Shown one piece after another: positions 1 through 6,495 of a stretch of 6,865 nt of DNA (position 1 is its first letter; every line of letters begins with the position of its first letter). Origin of the DNA: Spartobacteria bacterium (GTDB taxonomy: Bacteria; Verrucomicrobiota; Verrucomicrobiia; Chthoniobacterales; Chthoniobacteraceae); contig JANXZI010000687.1 in assembly GCA_025355595.1 (NCBI GenBank), positions 1-6,865 on the forward strand, read 5' to 3'. The notes below the pieces were generated by a model. It worked only from the letters and a program-made list of their open reading frames with translations. It did not search any database and was not told where the DNA came from. The position numbers and the translations under genes were made by a program.

Positions 1-16
1 GTAGAGCACCCGACCC

Positions 17-190
17 GGATGCTGTCTGCGGCCACTGGCCGCAGACATCCGCTGCGCATGACTCTGTGGATGGCGCTCAAATTTGAGGACGTCCAGATTG
101 GGAAACGCTGCGTGGTTGCGCACACGCTGCCTCGGCATTTCCGGCGGGTCGCCGGAAACAGCACGCGAGTCGCATGCTCCACCCGGGAGC
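17..190. repeat. Cluster of hairpins and palindromes, candidate intergenic repeat element
   Basis: No convincing gene is visible in bases 1-223, but the stretch is dense in inverted repeats. A perfect 10-bp stem pairs 24-33 (GTCTGCGGCC) with 37-46 across a 3-base loop, and 17-20 pairs with 47-50 to extend it past a 3-base bulge. A 12-base palindrome CTCAAATTTGAG lies at 76-87 and abuts GGACGTCC at 87-94. An 8-bp stem pairs 138-145 with 151-158 around a 5-base loop. Next to it, 160-167 pairs with 171-178; its one mismatch (C164/A174) becomes a G-U wobble in a minus-strand transcript. A 5-bp stem pairs 176-180 with 186-190, so it competes with the previous one. None is followed by a T-run, so these are not standard intrinsic terminators. 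They lie directly downstream of the isomerase gene. A dispersed REP-like element is my inference. Confidence 0.5.
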
Positions 191-223
191 TTCCGCCCGC
201 CCTCGCCCTGTGGCATACCGAGG

Positions 224-1072
224 TCATTCGCGGGGGAGTCCTGTCGCGGGCGAAGGTGACGCGTAAACCTGCTGGTAGCTCGCAGCGATCTGATCGAGGA
301 ACACCTGTTGGTCCGCCGCCCACCACTTGTTCGAGAAAATTTCCACCTCCCGAAATCCGGTGAAGCCCGTGCCATCCACCCAGTCGCTGATCTCGCGAAT
401 GTTGATGCAGCCTTCGCCCATCAGCCCGCGATCATTGAGAAGGTCGGTCGTCGGCGTCTTCCAATCGCAGATGTGGAAGGCGTGCAGCCGGCCTGTCTGG
501 CCGGCGAAATCGATCTGCGCCTTCAACTCAGGATCCCACCACACATGATACACATCCACAGCGATGCCGAGCGACTTCGGTGATCCCAGCGCATCGCAGA
601 TCTCGTGCGCCTGCCGCAGCGTGTTCACCGCGCTGCGATCATCCGCATACATCGGGTGCAGTGGCTCGATGGAGAGCTTCACGCCAGCCTGCTCCGCCGC
701 AGGCAGCACTGCCGCGATGCCCTCGGTGATCTGTTTGCGTGATTCCGCGAGTGGCTGCCCCGGCACTGCACCGCAGACGAGCACGATGAGCGGAGCGCCA
801 ATGGCGTGCGCCTGCTCGACGGCTTTCAGATTGTCATCGATCACACTCTGCCGCGCCGCCGCCGTGGTGGCCGGGAAAAATCCGCCACGACACAGACTGA
901 CCACATCCATGCCAGAGTCCCCCACCTGACGTTTCACCGTCGCAAGGTCACGGCCTTCGAGCGCCTGCCGCCAAATCGTGATTCCGCTGACACCCTGCTT
1001 CGGATATTCCGTGAGGCACTGGTCCAGATTCAGCGGCTTGGTGGAGATGGTGTGGACGCAAAGTCGGCTCAT
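224..1072 (-). CDS. Sugar phosphate isomerase/epimerase family protein (xylose isomerase-like TIM barrel)
   Basis: A 282-residue cytoplasmic protein of the AP-endonuclease-2 / xylose-isomerase-like TIM-barrel superfamily, which includes D-tagatose/D-psicose 3-epimerases, inosose dehydratases and hydroxypyruvate isomerases. Candidate metal ligands fall in the expected order: Glu136 (SIEPLHP), Asp173 with His176 three residues on (DVYHVWWD), His200 (FHICDW) and Glu244 (REVEIFS). Together they resemble the Glu-Asp-His-Glu metal site of ketose 3-epimerases. Length fits the family and no signal peptide is seen. I chose ATG at 1070-1072 because MSRLCVHTIS begins the first barrel strand. The frame stays open to a GTG at 1267 whose codon overlaps the preceding gene's stop, but the extra 65 residues are Arg-rich and unlike the family. 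A GATAAT hexamer at 1090-1095 could be a -10 box, but no good -35 accompanies it. The substrate cannot be assigned from sequence. Confidence 0.88.
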   Translation of the reverse strand: MSRLCVHTISTKPLNLDQCLTEYPKQGVSGITIWRQALEGRDLATVKRQVGDSGMDVVSLCRGGFFPATTAAARQSVIDDNLKAVEQAHAIGAPLIVLVCGAVPGQPLAESRKQITEGIAAVLPAAEQAGVKLSIEPLHPMYADDRSAVNTLRQAHEICDALGSPKSLGIAVDVYHVWWDPELKAQIDFAGQTGRLHAFHICDWKTPTTDLLNDRGLMGEGCINIREISDWVDGTGFTGFREVEIFSNKWWAADQQVFLDQIAASYQQVYASPSPATGLPRE

Positions 1073-1263
1073 ACTTGAAGAAGAAGAAACATTATCCGTT
1101 TCTTCGGCTGGTAAATCGAGCGCCAAGTCGCCCTGCGCAGCCGTGCCGACAACACGGCGTTCACCCAGTGCCAGCGTGTCTCGCAAAATCCTCAGGCCAC
1201 CGCGGCACTTCGATACGACGGCACGCAAGCCAACCACTCGACCCCGGCAGCTTCGCCGCGCGC

Positions 1264-2469
1264 TCACTCGACGATCTTCAATCCCGCCGGAGCGATCACG
1301 CTCCCCGGCTTCCCCTGCTCCCCGGCGAACGAAACATTTTCGCGAATCTGCCGCACCGCTTCCGCGGGCGAAAGCTGCCGCGAGAGCACGAGATCGAGAT
1401 ACGCGAAATCAATCACCGCGCTCCCGGCCCAGTCCGCCGTGCGCGTGTAGCCGGAGACGGGCGCGGGCAGTTTGTCCGCCTTCCGGATGTCCTGCGGCAC
1501 GGTGCCCGCCATCGTGAGGCATGAGCCGAGGTGGATCAGCTTCACGCTCGCAGCATCGCGCAACTGCGTGCCGATGAATGTCCCGTCGAGCACCTCTTTC
1601 CCGACGGTGATGCCCTTCTCATTTCCGTGCGAGGCGACATAGAAAATCACGGGCTCATTGATGTAAGGCAATTCCTCGCACCACTTCGCAAAATCCGCCC
1701 GGCCCGTGAACCAGCGGTGCCGCACCGCGACCGTCGGAACGCGCGTGAAGAACTGCCGCATCATCTCGCCGTAAGAATATTCCTGCTCGCGCAGGCTCGA
1801 TTCCCAACGCGCTTCGAGGACCACCAGCCATACGCGCCCCGCCTGCGGCACCACGCGCGTGCCAGTCCACACATCCACGGTCTTCGCGACATCGGACTTC
1901 CAGGTTCCCTCGAACCGGTCGCGCTCCGCCGACAGTTTGAATTCCCCGGTCCCCGCCGTGCCGTCGGGTTCGCGATATTTGAACGCGAACTTGTCGCCAT
2001 TCACCGTGCCAGAAATCCGCGCCGTGCCCGAGAACATGTAGCAGCCCTCGACCGCATGGCCCTGCTGCGTGAGCCGCATCATTCCATACGTGGTCTTCCA
2101 CACGCCGGAAAAATTTTGAATCGGCACGGAAGGCCGCCGGCCGCTCCAGTTTGCCCACACCGCCTGGCCTTTCGGCCGCCACTTTCCATCGAAGCTCTTC
2201 CCGTCAGCCGCGAGGGTAAAGATGCCCTCGCCGGTCACGCTCGGCTCCTCGTACGTGAACGTGAGTTTCAGCCCGTCCTGCGTGCCGGTAATGTCATTCG
2301 CCACGCCGCCCGCATATTCGTATGTGCCCGCGATTTTCTTCCCGTCGGCCTTCAAAATCATGCGCCCGTACGTGGACTCCCACTCGCCCACGAAGGTCGG
2401 TTCCGCAGCCCAGCCCGGCGTGCTGAGAAAAAAGAAAATGCCAATGGCCAGCGCGAAGATTCGGTTCAT
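1264..2469 (-). CDS. Exported protein with two tandem beta-rich repeats and a C-terminal caspase/CHAT-like domain
   Basis: A 401-residue protein. Residues 1-22 form a signal peptide (MNR, a hydrophobic stretch, then GWAA), so it is probably exported. Two related repeats of about 85 residues follow, near 26-111 and 120-205. They share F-x-G-x-W, TYG-x-M, G-x-Y, GT...F-x-Y-x-EP, G-x-F-x-L, F-x-G-x-W and a closing W-x-G-x-R, a pattern suggesting a small beta-barrel or sandwich. The C-terminal part (about 212-401) has a strand ending VIFYVASHG and a later strand LIHLGSC. The spacing of His281 and Cys317 fits the catalytic dyad of clan CD cysteine peptidases (caspase-like or CHAT). The start at 2469 is preferred because upstream codons run into tRNA-Tyr and the signal peptide begins here. 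The gene lies 48 nt downstream of that tRNA. Peptidase activity and substrate are inferred; an inactive relative is possible. I do not recognise a named family for the whole protein. Confidence 0.78.
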   Translation of the reverse strand: MNRIFALAIGIFFFLSTPGWAAEPTFVGEWESTYGRMILKADGKKIAGTYEYAGGVANDITGTQDGLKLTFTYEEPSVTGEGIFTLAADGKSFDGKWRPKGQAVWANWSGRRPSVPIQNFSGVWKTTYGMMRLTQQGHAVEGCYMFSGTARISGTVNGDKFAFKYREPDGTAGTGEFKLSAERDRFEGTWKSDVAKTVDVWTGTRVVPQAGRVWLVVLEARWESSLREQEYSYGEMMRQFFTRVPTVAVRHRWFTGRADFAKWCEELPYINEPVIFYVASHGNEKGITVGKEVLDGTFIGTQLRDAASVKLIHLGSCLTMAGTVPQDIRKADKLPAPVSGYTRTADWAGSAVIDFAYLDLVLSRQLSPAEAVRQIRENVSFAGEQGKPGSVIAPAGLKIVE

Positions 2470-2517
2470 GGGGAATGCGGATAGCACGCCGGCGTCCGGG
2501 GGCAAGCCGGGCGGGAG

Positions 2518-2600
2518 TGGGCAGAGATGGATTCGAACCATCGAAGGCGTAAGCCAGCGGATTTACAGTCCGCCCCGTTTGGCCACTTCGGTATCTACCC
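2518..2600 (-). tRNA. tRNA-Tyr (anticodon GUA)
   Basis: The minus strand folds as a class II tRNA of 83 nt. The acceptor stem pairs 2594-2600 with 2519-2525, with one G-U pair, and base 2518 supplies discriminator A. The anticodon loop CTGTAAA lies at 2562-2568 with anticodon GTA at 2564-2566. A T-loop GGTTCGAATCC and a long variable arm with a GGC/GCC stem are present, as bacterial tRNA-Tyr requires. CCA is not encoded. The gene sits between the cyclophilin stop and the exported caspase-like gene on the same strand. I see no strong terminator in the 48 nt before the next start, so read-through into that gene is possible. Confidence 0.96.
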
Positions 2601-2706
2601 TTTCCCGGCGAGGAGCGGTGTGCTTACCCGCACAGCGCGGGCGGCGCAAGGGTTTCGCGGGCGAAAAACTGCGCGCGCACCGGGGCAGCGTGATTTTTCG
2701 ACGCTC

Positions 2707-3351
2707 TCAAAATGGCCACACGCGACGCCAGAGCGGCTTCTTCGCGGGTGCCGCGCCGGGCTGCGATGGGGCAGCGGGCGCGGAAAGTTTTTCGCGCGGG
2801 ATGATGGTCACCTTCTTCAGGAGGATGCGCTCGATGGGATAGTCGTTCGTGTCGGCGGAGCGGTTTGAAACCGTCTCCAGCACGTCGAGGCCGCGGATCA
2901 CATTTCCGAAGACGGTGTACTTTCCGTCGAGCTGATGCTGCGGTGAGACGCAGACGTAGAACTGGCTGCCGTTCGACCGGCGCTGCGGGTTCACCTTGTC
3001 GCCGATGCGCGCGGCGGCGACCGCGCCCTTCGTGTGCGGCCGGTGAATCTCCGGCGCGAGCGTATATCCGGGGCCGCCGGTGCCGACTGCGGTGCGGTCC
3101 TTTTTTTTGCTCAGCGGATCGCCGGTCTGCACGATCGCGGTCGGGATGGCGCGGTGAAATGCGCAGCCTTTGAAAAATCCCTTGCCCGCGAGCTTCTTGA
3201 AATTCGCGACGGTCTGCGGTGCGTCCTTTTCGTAGAATTCGATGACGGCCTGGCGCGTGGTGCCATCCTCGAAACGGATGTCGAGCACGGCCACGTCGTC
3301 GGCGCGCACGGTGGCGCAGAGTGCGAGAAGAAGGAGGGGCGTTTTTTTCAT
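2707..3351 (-). CDS. Exported cyclophilin-type peptidyl-prolyl cis-trans isomerase
   Basis: A 214-residue protein catalysing cis-trans isomerisation of Xaa-Pro bonds, probably in the periplasm. Residues 1-17 form a signal peptide (MKKTPLLLLALCATVRA). The cyclophilin domain spans roughly 20-186 and shows FHRAIP with catalytic Arg67, Q75-T-G-D-P, NGSQFYV at 127-133 and QLDGKYTVFG at 140-149. Gln140 replaces the tryptophan that binds cyclosporin in human cyclophilin A, as is common in bacteria. After the domain comes an Ala/Pro linker (about 191-204) and a short basic-aromatic end, KKPLWRRVWPF. The start ATG overlaps the stop of the YgfZ gene by 4 nt (ATGA), so the two are translationally coupled. 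Codons 82-84 (Lys-Lys-Lys) contain a run of eight A bases, seen as T at 3101-3108. Confidence 0.93.
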   Translation of the reverse strand: MKKTPLLLLALCATVRADDVAVLDIRFEDGTTRQAVIEFYEKDAPQTVANFKKLAGKGFFKGCAFHRAIPTAIVQTGDPLSKKKDRTAVGTGGPGYTLAPEIHRPHTKGAVAAARIGDKVNPQRRSNGSQFYVCVSPQHQLDGKYTVFGNVIRGLDVLETVSNRSADTNDYPIERILLKKVTIIPREKLSAPAAPSQPGAAPAKKPLWRRVWPF

Positions 3352-4295
3352 GGGATGAATGGGAGTGGGTGCAGTGCGATGTGCGCCGGAGCATCGGGGG
3401 CGTCCGGCGCGGCGGCGAGAAATTCCACACCGGCTGCGTCCCGGCGGAGGTAGCCGAGCGCGATATGGCGGTCGAGAGCGAAACTGAACGCGGCACTCGT
3501 GATGCGGCCGAGATCGCGCGCGGGATCAGCGGCGGAAAAAATGCGTGCGCCGGCCGCGAGCGGGACACCGTCCGCGGAGACGAAGCCACGCAGTTCGCGG
3601 TTCACATGGCCGACGCTGCGCAGGCGCGAGATGACTTCCTGGCCGATGTAGCAGCCCTTGTGAAAATCAATGTGCGTGCGGTCGAGCCCGGCCTCGTGCG
3701 GCAGCGTGTTCTCATCGAGTTCGCGGCCCCAGCGCGGCACGCCGTGCTCGATGCGGACGATGTCGAGCAGCGCATCGGAGAGCACGGGCGCACGCGCGGT
3801 GATCTTTTCCCAAACCGGTGCGAGGTCTTTCCGAAATGGCGGAAACCAGTCGTGGCCCGCGATGCCGAAGCGGTTCGACGGGACGAGCGCAGCGCGGATT
3901 TCCTCCGGCACATCGTCCATTTTCACGCCGAGAAAATGCACGATGGCGATGCTCTCCGTGGCGTCCTCCATCGTCACATCGTCGGCAATGATGTAGCGCT
4001 CCATGCGCATGGGCAGCGTCCCGGCGACGGCGGCATCCGCATCCACGAGCACGCCGGACGGGCCGATGCTCACGAAGACCTCCGCGCACATGCGCCCCTT
4101 CGCCGTGGTGACGCACGCGGGAAAGACGGACGGGCATTTTGCTGCCGCGACGTTCGCGGTGAGCTGGCCGTTGAGGTACCGGACGCGATCGTCACCCTTG
4201 AAAAGCAGCTTCACGCGCGACGCGAGATCCACGACTCCGCCGCGTTCGCGGAATGCGCGATACTGCTCGGCGCTCACGCCCGGCTCCCCGGTCAT
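3348..4295 (-). CDS. ygfZ: YgfZ/GcvT-like folate-binding protein, Fe/S cluster assembly or repair
   Basis: A 315-residue cytoplasmic protein of the YgfZ/COG0354 family, which is related to the glycine-cleavage T protein. Known members bind folate and support synthesis or repair of certain Fe/S enzymes. The family signature KGCYIGQE is at residues 213-220, with conserved Cys215, followed by a basic stretch VISRLRSVGHVNRELRG. N-terminal family features are also visible: VVDLASRVKLLFKGDDRVRYLNGQLTANV at about 21-49 (given as landmarks, with GDD at 34-36 and LNGQLT at 41-46) and TTAKGRM at 63-69. Length is close to the usual 320-330. The start is ATG at 4293-4295, which overlaps the reductase stop as ATGA, and the end overlaps the cyclophilin start in the same way. 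It is therefore the middle gene of a tight operon. A longer reading frame upstream to 4568 is Arg-rich antisense-like sequence inside the reductase gene and is rejected. Confidence 0.9.
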   Translation of the reverse strand: MTGEPGVSAEQYRAFRERGGVVDLASRVKLLFKGDDRVRYLNGQLTANVAAAKCPSVFPACVTTAKGRMCAEVFVSIGPSGVLVDADAAVAGTLPMRMERYIIADDVTMEDATESIAIVHFLGVKMDDVPEEIRAALVPSNRFGIAGHDWFPPFRKDLAPVWEKITARAPVLSDALLDIVRIEHGVPRWGRELDENTLPHEAGLDRTHIDFHKGCYIGQEVISRLRSVGHVNRELRGFVSADGVPLAAGARIFSAADPARDLGRITSAAFSFALDRHIALGYLRRDAAGVEFLAAAPDAPDAPAHIALHPLPFIP

Positions 4296-5179
4296 TGCGC
4301 GGGCGCGGGCTTCGTCGCGGGGGTGTGATTTTCGTACAGCTTCGAGACGGCGGCGTAGTCGAGATCGCCGTGGCCTTTCATCACCGCGCCGTACATCACG
4401 CCACCGACGGTGCTCGTCGCGGGCACGTCGAGTTCGAGCTTGTTGGCGATCTCGATGCCGAGCTGCACGTCCTTGAACATGTGCTTGAGCGCAAAGTGCG
4501 GGGCGTAGTCGCCACTGAGCATCGCGGGAAGTTTCAGATCGGTCACGCCGCTGCGCATCGCGTTGCATTCGATCGCCTCCGCGAGCGCCTCAGGGCGGAT
4601 GCCCGAGCGCTTCACGATGGCGAGCGCCTCGGCGAGCGTCTGCACGGTGACTGCGCTGATGAGATTCGTGACCACCTTCACCACCGCCGCCTGGCCCACG
4701 CTGCCGATGTGGACGATGGCCTTGCTTGTCGCCTCGAGGATTGGCTTTGCACGCAGGAAATCCTGCTCCTCGCCGCCGATGTAATACACGAGCTCGCGCT
4801 TTTCCGCCGCGCCCTTGCTGCCGGTGAATGGGCAGTCCAAAAACCGCGCGCCGATCTGCCGCACGCGTTCCGCCGCCGCGAGCGTGCCTTCGAGTCCGAT
4901 CGTTGCATTGCAAACGATGAGATGCTCCGGCTTCAGCGCTGGCGCGAGCGACTCGATGATCTCCATCACGGCCTTCGCATCCGAGACGAAGAGCTGGATG
5001 ACATCGCACTCCTGCGCAACCTCGACGGGCGAGCCGAGGAAATTCGGCGCGGGCCGCGGCGTGCGATTCCACACGCCGGTGTTGAAGCCCGCGTGCCGCA
5101 GTCCTGCCGCCACGCGGGTCCCGATGATGCCGAGTCCGATGACGCCGACGCTCTTTCTGTTTTTGTTCGATAGGGCCAT
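4292..5179 (-). CDS. NAD(P)-dependent beta-hydroxyacid dehydrogenase, glyoxylate/succinic semialdehyde reductase-like
   Basis: A 295-residue enzyme of the 3-hydroxyisobutyrate dehydrogenase / tartronate semialdehyde reductase family. The N-terminal Rossmann fold shows G-L-G-I-I-G at 15-20, and N-R-T at 38-40 lies where an Arg favours NADPH over NADH. The substrate-binding segment CPFTGSKGAAE at 116-126 resembles the PVSGSK motif of plant glyoxylate reductases. The catalytic Lys is Lys168 in GQAAVVKVVTN, with Asn172 in the expected +4 position. K232-H-M-F-K236-D in the C-terminal helical domain matches the family's KD motif. It would reduce a small aldehyde acid to the hydroxyacid in the cytoplasm; the exact substrate is inferred. 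The gene starts the three-gene operon, 113 nt after the preceding gene, and overlaps the YgfZ start by 4 nt. A GGAG (5194-5197, complement) lies 14 nt before the start, too far for a good ribosome-binding site. Confidence 0.9.
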   Translation of the reverse strand: MALSNKNRKSVGVIGLGIIGTRVAAGLRHAGFNTGVWNRTPRPAPNFLGSPVEVAQECDVIQLFVSDAKAVMEIIESLAPALKPEHLIVCNATIGLEGTLAAAERVRQIGARFLDCPFTGSKGAAEKRELVYYIGGEEQDFLRAKPILEATSKAIVHIGSVGQAAVVKVVTNLISAVTVQTLAEALAIVKRSGIRPEALAEAIECNAMRSGVTDLKLPAMLSGDYAPHFALKHMFKDVQLGIEIANKLELDVPATSTVGGVMYGAVMKGHGDLDYAAVSKLYENHTPATKPAPAQ

Positions 5180-5292
5180 GTGCGCAAAAAAATCTCCGCG
5201 CGGAATCCAGCAGGAACATCGCCGCGCCGCAAGGGTGCGTCATTCAATTCTGCGGCCGCACCGGGGAGCCGCATCCGCGAAAAGCGGGCGGG

Positions 5293-6384
5293 CTATTTAT
5301 TCGGCGCAGGCGCAGGCGCGGGCGCGAGTGCGGGCGCGGGTGCGGGCACTGCGGGAGCCGCGGCGTTCATCTTCACGTCGGCCTTCGCGCGCATCGCGGC
5401 GATGATGCCCTCCACCGCCGCCTTCTTCCGGTCATTCGAGAGATGCGCGACGATCTTCGGCTTCACTTCGTCGAACGGCACCTTCGAGGCGTCCTTGCGA
5501 TCCGTCACCTTGATGATGTGGTAGCCGAACTCCGAGCGCACCGGCTCCGCGGACACTTCGTCCTTCTTCAGCTTGAACGCCGCCTCTGCGAACGGCTCGA
5601 CCATCGCGCCCTTGCGCGGGAAATAATTCAGGTCGCCACCACGCTCCTTCGCGCCGGGCTCCTCGCTGAGTTCGCCCGCGAGCTTCGCGAAGTCCTCCTT
5701 CTTGGCGCGTGTCACCGCGGCCTCGGCCTTTTTGAAAGTGGAGGCGACTGCCTCGGGAGCCGCGTCCGGCTTGAGCAAGAAAAGGATATGACTTGCGCGC
5801 ACCTGCTCGGGCTGCGTGAAAAACTGCGGGTTCTTCTCGTAAAATTCCTTCACCTCAGGCTCCGTCGCATCCGCGGCCTTGCCCTTGAGCTGCGCCTCCA
5901 TCCACTCGCGCTGCTGCATCCGCTTGGCGATGGTCTCCTTCAGCGACTCGAGGGTCATGCCGTTCTTCGCGAGATCCGCTTTCACCTCCTCCATCGTCGG
6001 CTTCTTGCCGGTCTGCGCCTGCTGCGCCGCGAGGATTTTTTCAAATTCCGCATCCACCGCCGCCGACTCGACCTTCACCGACGCGGACGCCTTCATAACC
6101 AGCCGGTTGTTGATCGTGTCGTCGAGGATCTCCTTAAGCACGCCAGCCCTTTGTGCGGCCACGGCTTCCATCGGGGTCCCGCGCCGGACCGCTTCGGCGG
6201 CCCACCGCTCAAACACCTGCTCGATTTCCGCAGTGGTGATGGCGTCACCGTTCACCGTCGCCGCCACACCAGCCGCCGATCCGGCCGGCACCTTGGGTGC
6301 TGCGGGCTTGTCCTCCGCCGTGGCAAAGGCGGCGGTGGCGATGGAAACGGCGATTGCGAGGCATTGCGAACGATGGTTTTTCAT
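5293..6384 (-). CDS. Exported parvulin-type (PpiC/SurA-like) peptidyl-prolyl cis-trans isomerase
   Basis: A 363-residue protein expected to act as a periplasmic folding chaperone and prolyl isomerase. Residues 1-23 look like a signal peptide (MKNHRSQ, hydrophobic core, ATA). A helical SurA-N-like chaperone region spans about 40-165, beginning AATVNGDAITTAEIEQVF. The rotamase domain covers about 193-296, opening with VRASHILF at 195-202, followed by GGDLNYFPRKGAMVEPF at 249-265 and closing with EFGYHIIKV at 285-293, all typical of parvulins. The tail (about 341-361) is an Ala/Pro low-complexity stretch. The start at 6384 is chosen for the signal peptide; the frame remains open upstream into tRNA-Leu, which is not credible coding. 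No Shine-Dalgarno sequence is seen. It lies 111 nt downstream of tRNA-Leu on the same strand and could be co-transcribed with it. Confidence 0.92.
   Translation of the reverse strand: MKNHRSQCLAIAVSIATAAFATAEDKPAAPKVPAGSAAGVAATVNGDAITTAEIEQVFERWAAEAVRRGTPMEAVAAQRAGVLKEILDDTINNRLVMKASASVKVESAAVDAEFEKILAAQQAQTGKKPTMEEVKADLAKNGMTLESLKETIAKRMQQREWMEAQLKGKAADATEPEVKEFYEKNPQFFTQPEQVRASHILFLLKPDAAPEAVASTFKKAEAAVTRAKKEDFAKLAGELSEEPGAKERGGDLNYFPRKGAMVEPFAEAAFKLKKDEVSAEPVRSEFGYHIIKVTDRKDASKVPFDEVKPKIVAHLSNDRKKAAVEGIIAAMRAKADVKMNAAAPAVPAPAPALAPAPAPAPNK
5294..5357 (-). repeat. GC-rich low-complexity tract coding the Ala/Pro tail
   Basis: The last codons of the parvulin gene are an imperfect repeat of GCGGGCGC-like hexamers on the plus strand, coding an alternating Ala-Pro tail (VPAPAPALAPAPAPAPNK). 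Such tracts are prone to length change by slippage. In-frame hexamer gain or loss would only alter tail length. Confidence 0.75.
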
Positions 6385-6446
6385 AGGAAGGCGCGGACGC
6401 TTGCACGCCTCCCCGCGCGTGGCTAGGGCTTTCGCAGAAAAATTCG

Positions 6447-6479
6447 CCCCCGCCTTTCCGCCCACTTTTCCCCGCCCCC
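6447..6479 (-). other. Potential G-quadruplex in the parvulin gene leader
   Basis: On the minus strand four G-runs occur in 33 bases: five, four, three and five Gs, separated by 1, 6 and 9 bases. They lie between tRNA-Leu and the parvulin start, about 60 nt before the ATG, so they would be in the leader RNA if transcription starts at or before the tRNA. The pattern fits a relaxed G-quadruplex motif; in a GC-rich genome it can arise by chance. Confidence 0.4.
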
Positions 6480-6495
6480 ACGCGGAGAAAAACAC

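Noticed and set aside
19..363. Plus-strand 114-residue reading frame at the left edge
   Set aside because: It runs through the hairpin cluster and into the isomerase gene antisense, has no recognisable domain and reads like chance coding in high GC.
1531..2484. Plus-strand 317-residue reading frame
   Set aside because: It is antisense to the exported caspase-like gene, rich in Arg/His/Pro/Ala with no motif, typical of GC-rich shadow frames.
2687..2705. Inverted repeat AGCGT/ACGCT after the cyclophilin as a terminator
   Set aside because: The stem is only 5 bp with a 9-base loop and no T-run follows on the minus strand.
2624..3589. Minus-strand 321-residue frame overlapping the cyclophilin
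   Set aside because: It is Arg-rich with no domain, and the cyclophilin frame on the same strand holds all family motifs.
4253..5173. Plus-strand 306-residue reading frame
   Set aside because: It mirrors the reductase gene, whose Rossmann and catalytic motifs are clear on the other strand.
5180..5292. Terminator or promoter in the gap between the parvulin and reductase genes
   Set aside because: Only a 4-bp CCGC/GCGG stem and an isolated TTGAAT were seen; neither meets a usable standard.
5443..6426. Plus-strand 327-residue Leu/Arg/His-rich reading frame
   Set aside because: It is antisense to the parvulin gene, which has a signal peptide and full rotamase motifs.
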